From an uncultured Pseudomonadales bacterium (lineage in GTDB: Bacteria > Pseudomonadota > Gammaproteobacteria > Pseudomonadales > Azotimanducaceae): DNA of 64,000 nucleotides. The notes below the pieces were generated by a model that did no database searches, had not been told where the DNA came from, and worked only from the letters and a program-made list of their open reading frames with translations. Each line of letters opens with the position of its first letter. The first letter of the stretch is position 1. The DNA is taken from the NCBI GenBank assembly GCA_951813295.1, contig CATOTI010000002.1:4164522-4228521 (forward strand), written 5' to 3'. Both the position numbers and the translations under genes were made by a program. Positions 34,898-42,620 of this stretch are shown piece by piece.

Positions 34898-36463
34898 TCA
34901 GGCCGGTGGGCGGGCAGCCTCGAGGGATTCATCCTCGGGCACGGTCGATTCGTGCTCCTTGAGGCTCCGCCAGAGTGCAAGCGTCATGAGGACGATGACG
35001 ACCAGAAGCGGTACCGAGACGGCCACCACGGCGGACTGCAGCGGGCGCAGGCCGCCGATCTGGATGAGGGTGATCGGCAGAGCGCCTAACGTCACCGCCC
35101 AGAACACGCGGTTCCAACGTGCCGGGTGGTGCTCGCGCGGCAGCGCCTTGGTGGTCGACGAAGCGAGCGTGTACGACGCCGAGTCGTAGCTCGTCGCGGC
35201 GAAGATCACGCAGATCAGACAGAACACCGGGAGCACCAATCCCGCAAGCGGGAGCGAGTCGATCACAGCGACGATCGTGGTAGCCGCGCCCACTTCGTCG
35301 AGCATACCGAGCACCGCCATCTCACCCGTCGCTTCGAGGTGTACGGCGTAGTTGCCGAGGACGACGAAGAACAGGGTTGTGCCGAGCGTGCCGTAGCCGA
35401 GCGATCCGAGAATCACCTGGCGGATCGTCCGTCCGCCGGAGATCTTGGTGATGAAGATGCCCATGAACGGGCCGAGCGCGATCCACCAGGCCCAGTAGAA
35501 AACGGTCCACGACTCCACGAACGAGGCCTGCGAGTTGGGATCGGTCCAGGTACTCATCGTCACGAAGTTCTGCACCATGAAGCCGACCGTCGACGTGCCG
35601 AGTTCGAGAATGAAAACGGTCGGACCCGTGATCAGGACGAAGGCGAGTAGGCCGAAGGCGAGATAGACGGCGAGGTTGCTCAAGCGCCGAATGCCGCCAT
35701 CGAGCCCGATCCAGACACTCGCGCCGAAGACGATCGTGACCACGCTGATGACGACGACCTTCAGGGCAAACGTGTCTTCGAGGCCGAACATCGAACCGAG
35801 ACAAGCCGCGATCAGCGGCACCGCGAGGCCGATCCCGGTGGAGCAAGCGCCGATCAAACCGATGGTGTAGGTCATGTCGATCGATCGGCGGATGAACTGG
35901 TTCGACCATCGGCCGATGATCGGTTCGCACGCCGCGCTCAACGTGAGGCTCGTGCTGCCGCGCACGTGGTAGGCGTAGCCGACGGCGATCGCCGGTAGGC
36001 AATAAAGCGCCCAGCCGGTCAATCCCCAATGGAAGATCGGGTAGGCGACCGCCCACTCGAGTGCTTCGGGCGATTCGGGCGAAAGACCCATTGGCGGGCT
36101 CTGGTAGTAATGCGCCCACTCGATCGTGCCCCAGTACAGGACGCTCGTGCCGATCCCGCCGCAAAAGAGCATCGCGGCCCAACTGAAGTTCGGGTAATCC
36201 GGCCCGTCCTTCGATCCCAGTACGATGTTTCCGTACTTCGACGCGGCGAGGAACAGCAGGAAGCCGATCGCGCCCATGCTTGCGATGATGTACGCGATAC
36301 CGAGTTCTTTGGTGACGAACATGAAGGCGTCGTTGAGCACGACGGCGCCGGTGTCGGGGTAGAGGGCAAGTGGAATGCAGACGGCGAAGACGATGACGGC
36401 GCTGGCGATGAAGATGAACCAGTCGATCTCCATCCGCTTGTCAGATGCGTTGGGTTCGGTCAT
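34898..36463 (-). CDS. BCCT family transporter (betaine/carnitine/choline type)
   Basis: A 521-residue inner-membrane protein with 12 predicted helices. The Trp-rich signature in TM8, SWTVFYWAWWIALGPFMG, followed by ITKISGGRTIR, is the BCCT hallmark for quaternary-ammonium binding, and YWGTIEWAHYYQSPP in TM3-4 is typical. The short C-terminal tail lacks a long osmosensory extension, so it probably serves nutrient uptake (betaine, carnitine, choline or DMSP). A GMC oxidoreductase is divergent from it, 53 bases away, which supports a choline-like substrate. Confidence 0.94.
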   Translation of the reverse strand: MTEPNASDKRMEIDWFIFIASAVIVFAVCIPLALYPDTGAVVLNDAFMFVTKELGIAYIIASMGAIGFLLFLAASKYGNIVLGSKDGPDYPNFSWAAMLFCGGIGTSVLYWGTIEWAHYYQSPPMGLSPESPEALEWAVAYPIFHWGLTGWALYCLPAIAVGYAYHVRGSTSLTLSAACEPIIGRWSNQFIRRSIDMTYTIGLIGACSTGIGLAVPLIAACLGSMFGLEDTFALKVVVISVVTIVFGASVWIGLDGGIRRLSNLAVYLAFGLLAFVLITGPTVFILELGTSTVGFMVQNFVTMSTWTDPNSQASFVESWTVFYWAWWIALGPFMGIFITKISGGRTIRQVILGSLGYGTLGTTLFFVVLGNYAVHLEATGEMAVLGMLDEVGAATTIVAVIDSLPLAGLVLPVFCLICVIFAATSYDSASYTLASSTTKALPREHHPARWNRVFWAVTLGALPITLIQIGGLRPLQSAVVAVSVPLLVVIVLMTLALWRSLKEHESTVPEDESLEAARPPA

Positions 36464-36516
36464 GGGTGCCCTCGTCGCGAAGCGCGCAGCCTACGTCAGG
36501 GGATCATGACAAGCGA

Positions 36517-38169
36517 ATGAAGAGCTACGATTTCGTGATCATCGGTGCGGGATCCGCGGGTTGCGTGCTGGCGAACCGGTTGAGCGCGGACCCCGGCGTC
36601 AGCGTCCTCCTGCTCGAAGCGGGCGGCGCCAATCGCAACATGCTGGTCGACATGCCTGCCGCGTTCAGCGTCGTGACGCAGTTCAGGAAGTACAACTGGG
36701 CGTTTGAGACCGAAGCCGAGGCGGGTCTCGAGCGACGGCGCCTCGACTGTCCGCGTGGTCGCGGCCTGGGTGGCTCGTCGGCCGTGAACGGCATGGTCTA
36801 CGTCCGCGGTCATCCGCTCGATTTCGACCGATGGCAAACGATGACCGGCGCCGAGGCGGACTGGTCCTACGCCGGCGTTCTGCCGTACTTCCAACGCGCC
36901 GAGGGCGCGCTCGATGGATCGCCCGATGATCCTTTGCAGGGCTCGAGCGGACCGCTCAAGACCATCCGCGGCCGCTCGACGAATCCGCTATATGAGGCGT
37001 TCCTCGCGGCCTCTAACGAAGCCGGTTATCACTTGAGTGACGACCTCAATGGTTTTCGTCAGGAAGGATTCGGGGCGTTGCCGATGACAGTCGATCGCGG
37101 CGTTCGATGCAGCACCGCGCGGGCCTATCTGAACGATGCCAGACGACGCGAGAACCTCAGTGTGGCGACGGGCGTGCTCGTCGACAGAGTGCGTATCGAA
37201 GGCGGCGAGGCGAAGGGTGTCGAATGGGTGGCCAAAGGCAGTCGGCGATCGGTCGCGTGCGGCGAGGTGATCGTGGCTTCTGGTGCGATCGGTTCACCGG
37301 CAATACTCCAGCGCTCGGGTGTCGGTCCCGCTGAATTGCTCTCTCGTCACGATGTCTCCGTCGCCGAGGATCTTCCGGTCGGTGAAAATCTGATCGACCA
37401 CCTCGAGGTTTACGTTCAGCGCAGTTGCCCCGCGGACGTGTCGCTCAACTCGGCTATGTCCTTGGTCGGTCGGGCACGGATCGGCGTCGAGTGGATGACC
37501 ACGCGCGGCGGGCTCGGCGCGACCAATCATTTCGAGACGGGTGGCTTCATCCGCAGCGACGCCGGTATCGAATGGCCCGATATCCAGTTTCACTTTCTGC
37601 CGGCCGCGATGAACTACGACGGCTCCCGCGTTGCATCCCGGCCCGGATTCCAGGTCCATGTCGGTCCGATGCTGCCGACCAGCCGCGGGCGCGTGTCGAT
37701 TCGATCGAGCAACCCCACGGACGATCCGACGATTCACTTCAACTACATGGCGACCGACAACGACCGTCGGGTTTTTCGTCAGTCGGTCCGGCTCGCGCGC
37801 GAGATTCTGGCGCAACCGTCGCTTGCGCAGTTCTCCGATACGGAGCTTGGTCCTGGTGCGGACATCGAATCGGACGAAGCGCTCGACGGCTGGATTCGCG
37901 CCCACGCAGAGAGCGCATACCATCCGTGCGGTACGTGCCGGATGGGACCCGCAGGTGAAGGTGTGGTCGACGCGCTCGGCCGGGTGCATGGGATCGCGGG
38001 GCTCCGCGTGGTCGACGCGTCGATCTTCCCGATGATCCCGAACGGTAATCTCAACGCACCGACGGTGATGGTGGCGGAGAAGATTGCCGCGGCAATCACC
38101 GGCGATGAACTCGAGGCTGTGCCCGCAACATTCTTCCGTCACGACCGATGGGAAACCGCGCAGCGTTGA
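36517..38169 (+). CDS. GMC family oxidoreductase (choline dehydrogenase-like)
   Basis: A 550-residue flavoprotein. DFVIIGAGSAGCVLANRL at the N-terminus binds FAD, CPRGRGLGGSSAVNGMVY is GMC signature 1, and GAIGSPAILQRSGVGP is signature 2. The active-site His is in HPCGTCRMG and the late NPN-type segment is PNGNLNAPT. It oxidises an alcohol with FAD and passes electrons to the respiratory chain or oxygen. Choline is possible because of the divergent BCCT transporter, but many GMC enzymes act on other alcohols. The start at 36517 is set by the FAD motif. Confidence 0.93.
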   Translation: MKSYDFVIIGAGSAGCVLANRLSADPGVSVLLLEAGGANRNMLVDMPAAFSVVTQFRKYNWAFETEAEAGLERRRLDCPRGRGLGGSSAVNGMVYVRGHPLDFDRWQTMTGAEADWSYAGVLPYFQRAEGALDGSPDDPLQGSSGPLKTIRGRSTNPLYEAFLAASNEAGYHLSDDLNGFRQEGFGALPMTVDRGVRCSTARAYLNDARRRENLSVATGVLVDRVRIEGGEAKGVEWVAKGSRRSVACGEVIVASGAIGSPAILQRSGVGPAELLSRHDVSVAEDLPVGENLIDHLEVYVQRSCPADVSLNSAMSLVGRARIGVEWMTTRGGLGATNHFETGGFIRSDAGIEWPDIQFHFLPAAMNYDGSRVASRPGFQVHVGPMLPTSRGRVSIRSSNPTDDPTIHFNYMATDNDRRVFRQSVRLAREILAQPSLAQFSDTELGPGADIESDEALDGWIRAHAESAYHPCGTCRMGPAGEGVVDALGRVHGIAGLRVVDASIFPMIPNGNLNAPTVMVAEKIAAAITGDELEAVPATFFRHDRWETAQR

Positions 38170-38185
38170 TGCCCGATTAGGCAAG

Positions 38186-38938
38186 ATGAGTAGGTTGAAC
38201 GGGAGAGTCGATCTGGACGAAGAGGAACGGGTTGCGTCGAATCGGGCCGCCTGGAACGCGACGAGCTATGAAGCCTGGGTCGTACGTTATGGCACACCGG
38301 CGGCGGAGGCGCGTGTGCTCAGACGTGACCCCGATCACAAACTGAGGCGCCTGCTGCCGTTCCTGGGGGATCTTTCCGGCCTGACCGTCGCGAACCCGCT
38401 CGGATCGCATGGCCGGACGGCCGTCGCCATGGCGCTCAAAGGCGCGCGCGTGACAGTCTTCGATCTGTCGTCGAGTAACGAGCGCTACGCCCGGGAACTC
38501 GCGTCTGCGGCGAGTGTGCCGCTCGAGTTTCACTGTGGCGATCTGCTGAGCCTCGACCTGTCCGGATTCTCTTTCGATCTCGTCGTGATGGAACTCGGCA
38601 TCGTGCACTGGTTCACCGATCTCGATCGGTTTGTTCGGCGTGTCGTCGCCTTGGCGGCGATAGGCGGTCGGGTCGTGCTGCAGGATTTCCACCCGGCGAA
38701 ATCGAAGGCGGGTGCCTATTTCGATGAAGGGATCAAGGTCGTGCCAGTGCCGCCCGCCGAGATCCTCGAAGACGACTCCCTGCCGACGACGATGATTCGT
38801 CGATGGATGCTCGGCGAGGTAGTGACGGCGTTTGCTCGCGCGGGGCTATTGATCGAAGAACTCGTCGAAGCGCCGATGGGAATCGAGGCGCCGATGCCGG
38901 AGATCTACACGCTCGTCGGCAAGCGCCTGGCGGTCTAA
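38186..38938 (+). CDS. Class I SAM-dependent methyltransferase
   Basis: A 250-residue methyltransferase with a Rossmann-like core: GLTVANPLGSHGRTAVAMA takes the place of the glycine-rich motif I, VTVFDLSSSNERYAR provides the acidic residue at the end of strand 2, HCGDLLSLDLSG motif II, and LVVMELGIVHWF motif IV. Motif I lacks the usual GxGxG. It starts 17 bases after the GMC gene and is followed by an SDR, so these three may form one transcript. Substrate unknown. Confidence 0.85.
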   Translation: MSRLNGRVDLDEEERVASNRAAWNATSYEAWVVRYGTPAAEARVLRRDPDHKLRRLLPFLGDLSGLTVANPLGSHGRTAVAMALKGARVTVFDLSSSNERYARELASAASVPLEFHCGDLLSLDLSGFSFDLVVMELGIVHWFTDLDRFVRRVVALAAIGGRVVLQDFHPAKSKAGAYFDEGIKVVPVPPAEILEDDSLPTTMIRRWMLGEVVTAFARAGLLIEELVEAPMGIEAPMPEIYTLVGKRLAV

Positions 38939-38964
38939 ACGAAACTGATGGGAGGAGATAACTG

Positions 38965-39717
38965 ATGAGTGAGTTGAAGGGAAAGGTCATTGTGATTTCC
39001 GGCGGTGCTGGCGGAATTGGATCGGCGATCGCACGTCGTTTCGGCGCGGCGGGTGCGCGTGTCGTGGTCGCGAGTCGAGGCGCCGACCGACTGGAGTCAT
39101 TTGCCGCGAGTCTTCGCGATGACGGTATGGAAGCACTCGCGGTCCCCACCGACGTCACCGATGCTCAAGCCGTCGAGCGGCTCGTTGCCGAGACGGTATC
39201 GGTGTTCGGCGGGCTCGACGTTCTGATCAACAACGCGGGCGGCGCGATGTTCATCAAACGCCCGGAGGACCTTTTGCCCGACGAATGGAGCGCCGCGATC
39301 GCACTCAACCTGTCGAGCGTTTTCCTGATGAGTCAGGCGGCTGGGCGGGTGATGATCGACAACGGTGGTGGACGGATCATCAACATTTCGTCGGTCGCGG
39401 GGATGCGAATGTCGCCGGCCTTCGTTCACTACGGTGCCGCGAAAGCCGCCGTCATCAATCTCACGAAAGGGCTCGCGAGTTGTTGGGGTGAGCATCACAT
39501 CAACGTCAACTGTATCGCGCCGGGACTGACGGCGACCGAGGGCGTCGCCGCCTGGTTGCCGCCGAAGGAGGATAAGGACGGCAACCCTGTCCCACCGCTC
39601 AATTACCCGCCGGATCCCGAGCACGTCGCCGATCTTGCGCTGTTTCTCGCATCGGACGCGTCGGTTCGGATCAGTGGCGAGCTTTTTCCTATTCGAGCGT
39701 TGTACGAACTCGCGTAA
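38965..39717 (+). CDS. Short-chain dehydrogenase/reductase
   Basis: A 250-residue classical SDR: SGGAGGIGSAIARR cofactor loop, NNAGG, catalytic Ser in NISSVAG and YGAAK with Tyr-Lys, then the CIAPGL turn. The Arg in VASRG suggests NADP use. The ATG has a strong GGGAGGAG ribosome site. It is downstream of the methyltransferase by 26 bases and ends 4 bases before the convergent serine hydrolase. Substrate unknown. Confidence 0.93.
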   Translation: MSELKGKVIVISGGAGGIGSAIARRFGAAGARVVVASRGADRLESFAASLRDDGMEALAVPTDVTDAQAVERLVAETVSVFGGLDVLINNAGGAMFIKRPEDLLPDEWSAAIALNLSSVFLMSQAAGRVMIDNGGGRIINISSVAGMRMSPAFVHYGAAKAAVINLTKGLASCWGEHHINVNCIAPGLTATEGVAAWLPPKEDKDGNPVPPLNYPPDPEHVADLALFLASDASVRISGELFPIRALYELA

Positions 39718-39721
39718 AAAC

Positions 39722-40843
39722 TCAGCGACCGGGCGAGAGTCGTTCCAGCTCGATCGCGATCGCGTGGAGATCCATCCGCCCGTCGCGATTGGTCTGCACG
39801 GCTGTCGTGATGCCGGACTCGACGTGGTGGATCACATGCGTGCGATAGCCGGGCCACAAGCCACCGTGGCCGACCCGTTGGCCGTTGCCGAAGGTGAAGA
39901 TGCCAAGGCCGTATTGGGTCGGCGATCCAGGATTGCGCCACACGGGCGTCGTCATGGTGGTGAAGGTTCCGGGCTTCACGATCCGACCTTCGGCAAGCGC
40001 GCCGAAAAACGCGACGAGCCCGCGCGGCGTCGTCACCAGACCGCCGCCCGTCCACTCGGTTGAGGGGTCGTATTTCATCCGCCCGTCTTTTTTGAGGTTC
40101 GGCGCGCCGGAAGCGTATCCCGTCGCGATGTTCTCGAGAATCGACTTGTCGGCGGGCCTGATCGAGTCGAGTCCCTGCGGCTCGAGAATTCGTGCCTGGA
40201 GCAGATCGTAATAGGTCCCCTGCGCCGCGCTCTCGAGCAGGCGGCCGAGCACGAGGTAGCCGGGATCGGTGTAATGGAATCCTTCGCCAGCCTCGAAGAG
40301 CGGTTCGCGGTCGAGGACGAAGCGGATGAGCTCTTCCGGTTCGAACTGGATACTGCCGCGTCGGAGCACACGCCAGACAGCCGCAAATCGGGCTTTCGAG
40401 GTGTCGTTGTAGTCGACGATCCCGGCCGAATGGGACAAGAGGTGTCGCACGGTCATCGAATCGGCGTTGGGTAGTCGGGCGAACCAGTCGGTGTGGCTGA
40501 GCCATTTCGAGGCCGGGTCGTCGAGGTCGATCGTGCCGTCTTCGACGAGCAGCATGGCGAGCGCCGCGACGAAGGTTTTGCCCGTGCTTCCACCGGGCAT
40601 GCCGATGTAGTCGTCGAGTGGAGTCTTTTTCTTCTTGTCGGCGAGCCCGACGGCGCCGCTGACGATTTTTCCGTCGGGATAGCGAATCGCGGCGCGGAAC
40701 CCGGGCATTTTGTTGGAACTTCGAGTGTCCTCGAGCCAGGTGTGGAAAGCCGTCTCGTCGCTGTCGGCGGAAACGATGGGTGCCGCCAGGACGGCGAGGC
40801 CGATCGATACGCCTGCCAGCGCGCGTGCGGAGAGTGTCTGCAT
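39722..40843 (-). CDS. Exported serine hydrolase, beta-lactamase class C/CubicO-like
   Basis: A 373-residue periplasmic protein with a signal peptide (about residues 1-26, ending APIVSADS). The SxxK nucleophile motif is STGK in GGSTGKTF, the second motif is YTD in GFHYTDPGY, and VGHGGLWPGY takes the place of KTG (HGG). This is the penicillin-binding-protein-like fold of esterases, D-aminopeptidases and class C lactamases; most such genes are not resistance enzymes. Start 40843 has GGAG upstream. It is followed on the same strand by nothing coded, and lies 16 bases after the DUF5671 gene. Confidence 0.9.
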   Translation of the reverse strand: MQTLSARALAGVSIGLAVLAAPIVSADSDETAFHTWLEDTRSSNKMPGFRAAIRYPDGKIVSGAVGLADKKKKTPLDDYIGMPGGSTGKTFVAALAMLLVEDGTIDLDDPASKWLSHTDWFARLPNADSMTVRHLLSHSAGIVDYNDTSKARFAAVWRVLRRGSIQFEPEELIRFVLDREPLFEAGEGFHYTDPGYLVLGRLLESAAQGTYYDLLQARILEPQGLDSIRPADKSILENIATGYASGAPNLKKDGRMKYDPSTEWTGGGLVTTPRGLVAFFGALAEGRIVKPGTFTTMTTPVWRNPGSPTQYGLGIFTFGNGQRVGHGGLWPGYRTHVIHHVESGITTAVQTNRDGRMDLHAIAIELERLSPGR

Positions 40844-40859
40844 GTCGGTATCTCCTGAC

Positions 40860-41504
40860 TTAGTCGTGGGCCGACGTTTCGGCTTCGTCCGAGGCCTGAG
40901 CCATACGTCGGCAGTAGAGCAGGACACCACCGGCGATCACAGCGACGATGAGTGCCTTCAGATAGAACGGCAGCGTGTCGCCGCCCGAGATGACGTTGTG
41001 GATTAGCGCGATCAGATCGCCGATCAGAACCGACGTTGCGACGAGCAACGTGAAGTAGAGGAGCCACATCCGCATCGCGGATCCTCGTCGTTCGGGCCGA
41101 TCGACCGCCGTCCTCGCCTCGCGCCACGCCGTTCCGGCAAGGAGCGGAATAGCGACCACCAGCGTCGAAATCGACCATCGCAGGCTCTGGTAGACGAAGT
41201 CCGGGTTGGCCCAGGTGGGATCCGGAAAGTTGAGGTTCACGAACTGGAACAAGACGTTGCCGAGGTGGAAAGCGCTTGCGTACAGCGCGCCGAATAGCAA
41301 CAGGTAGAGAAATGCATCCCGCGGGACGATGCCGGTCTTCGGTCGCGGCACGGGGACGGCGAAATCGACGGTCGCGAATGCGCCCAAAGCGCGTCGAACA
41401 TCGCGTTCGGACCAACCGGCGTCGGTCAATGCCGCTTCGATGGCTTCTCGATCTTCACCGGCGCGCAACGCGTCGATGACGAAACGGTCCAGAACATCGG
41501 GCAT
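40860..41504 (-). CDS. DUF5671 membrane protein
   Basis: A 214-residue protein. Residues 1-50 are a helical, charged cytoplasmic region (VIDALRAGEDREAIEAAL and WSERDVRRALGAF). Four hydrophobic segments follow: LYLLLFGALYASAF, the SISTLVVAIPLLAG region, WLLYFTLLVATSVLIG and YLKALIVAVIAGGVLLY. PRDAFLYLLLFGALY and NFPDP between helix 1 and 2 are typical of the DUF5671 family, whose function is unknown. Start 41504 is taken because earlier in-frame codons (to 41879) read as low-quality sequence and overlap the divergent gene. Confidence 0.75.
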   Translation of the reverse strand: MPDVLDRFVIDALRAGEDREAIEAALTDAGWSERDVRRALGAFATVDFAVPVPRPKTGIVPRDAFLYLLLFGALYASAFHLGNVLFQFVNLNFPDPTWANPDFVYQSLRWSISTLVVAIPLLAGTAWREARTAVDRPERRGSAMRMWLLYFTLLVATSVLIGDLIALIHNVISGGDTLPFYLKALIVAVIAGGVLLYCRRMAQASDEAETSAHD

Positions 41505-41694
41505 ATCGGAAACCCCGCGGTTGTCGTATGCGGCGAATCTCGCATAGCGCGCCCGCCTGGACGAGGCGCGATGACGAGGGTGCGGTATAGAGACCTGGCC
41601 GTATCGAGGTGTGCGCCCGGCTGCACGCCAATTTGGCGATGAATATCGAATGAATCCCTTAAGATCGGCGCGTCTTTTCCACCAGGGGATCGCG

Positions 41695-42606
41695 ATGGGT
41701 CGGTTTGGCTGGGTTTTGTGGGTGGTGGTATCGGTTTCGGCATGGTCGGCGCCGGTCGAGAAGATTGCCGAAGTGACGCATCCGGCACTCGGTGAGATCA
41801 GCGGGATCGCGCGGGCAAGCGAACCGGGCGTTTTCTGGGTACACAACGACAGCGGCGACAGTGCGCGTCTCTTTGCCATTCGAAGCGATGGTTCGGTGCA
41901 GTTGCCGCCTTATTTCCTGGCGAGCAATCCCGAGGCGACCGCGGACGATTGGCCGGGTATTTCGATTCACGGCGCGAGCAATATCGATTGGGAGGACATC
42001 GCGGTCGATGAGGGCGTGATCTACATCGGCGAGGTCGGCAATAACGGCAATTCGCGGCGTGATCTCGGCGTCTATGTCGTCAATGAACCCGCGATCAGTC
42101 AGATATACGACGCCCGCGCGTTGCGCTTCGAACCTTTCCGTTACCCGGATCAGAAGACGTTTCCGGGGACCGTCTGGCATTTCGACTGCGAGGCGATGTT
42201 CACTGACGGTGAAGCGCGCTACTACCTCACCAAGCATCGCCAGCCGGGCCAGCACCTGATGTGGGAGCCGGGGGTCAAGCTCTACCGCCAGGACACATTC
42301 CCATCGGACCGCGAAGCGGAACTCTCGCTCATCGGCTCACGCGACGACGTGACGCTCGCGACCGGTGCTGATCTCTCGCCGTCGGGCGCGCACCTTGCCG
42401 TCGTCTCGTATCGGAAACTGTGGGTGTTCGAGCGTCCGGCGTCAGGTGATGACTGGCTTACGGGTCGCGCTTTCGTGATCGAACTCGACCGGCCGCAGGT
42501 GAAGCAGGTCGAGGCCGTGGTCTGGGAGGACGATGAGTCGATGCTGCTCGTCAACGAGCAGCGTGAGATCTTCCGGGTGGCGCGAGCGGACCTTGATCCG
42601 CTCTAG
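41695..42606 (+). CDS. Secreted beta-propeller-like protein
   Basis: A 303-residue protein with a signal peptide (GRFGWVLWVVVSVSAWSAP). The body alternates short strands and turns: ISGIARASEPGVFWVHNDSGD, the IDWEDIAVDEGVIYIGEVGNN block, and CEAMFTDGEARYYLTKH. The pattern DWEDIA-x-G-x-IYIGDxGDN is that of a widespread uncharacterised propeller family. It is probably periplasmic. GGGGAT precedes the ATG at 41695. A relative with the same ISGLAV logic occurs at 58588. Function unknown. Confidence 0.8.
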   Translation: MGRFGWVLWVVVSVSAWSAPVEKIAEVTHPALGEISGIARASEPGVFWVHNDSGDSARLFAIRSDGSVQLPPYFLASNPEATADDWPGISIHGASNIDWEDIAVDEGVIYIGEVGNNGNSRRDLGVYVVNEPAISQIYDARALRFEPFRYPDQKTFPGTVWHFDCEAMFTDGEARYYLTKHRQPGQHLMWEPGVKLYRQDTFPSDREAELSLIGSRDDVTLATGADLSPSGAHLAVVSYRKLWVFERPASGDDWLTGRAFVIELDRPQVKQVEAVVWEDDESMLLVNEQREIFRVARADLDPL

Positions 42607-42620
42607 CGTTCAGGCGCGAA

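Noticed and set aside
34898..38169. Complete choline-to-betaine operon
   Set aside because: Only the transporter and a GMC enzyme are present; betB and betI homologues are missing from the window.
39722..40843. Antibiotic-resistance beta-lactamase
   Set aside because: Although it has the SxxK fold, the third motif is HGG and the context is metabolic; esterase or peptidase roles are more common for such proteins.
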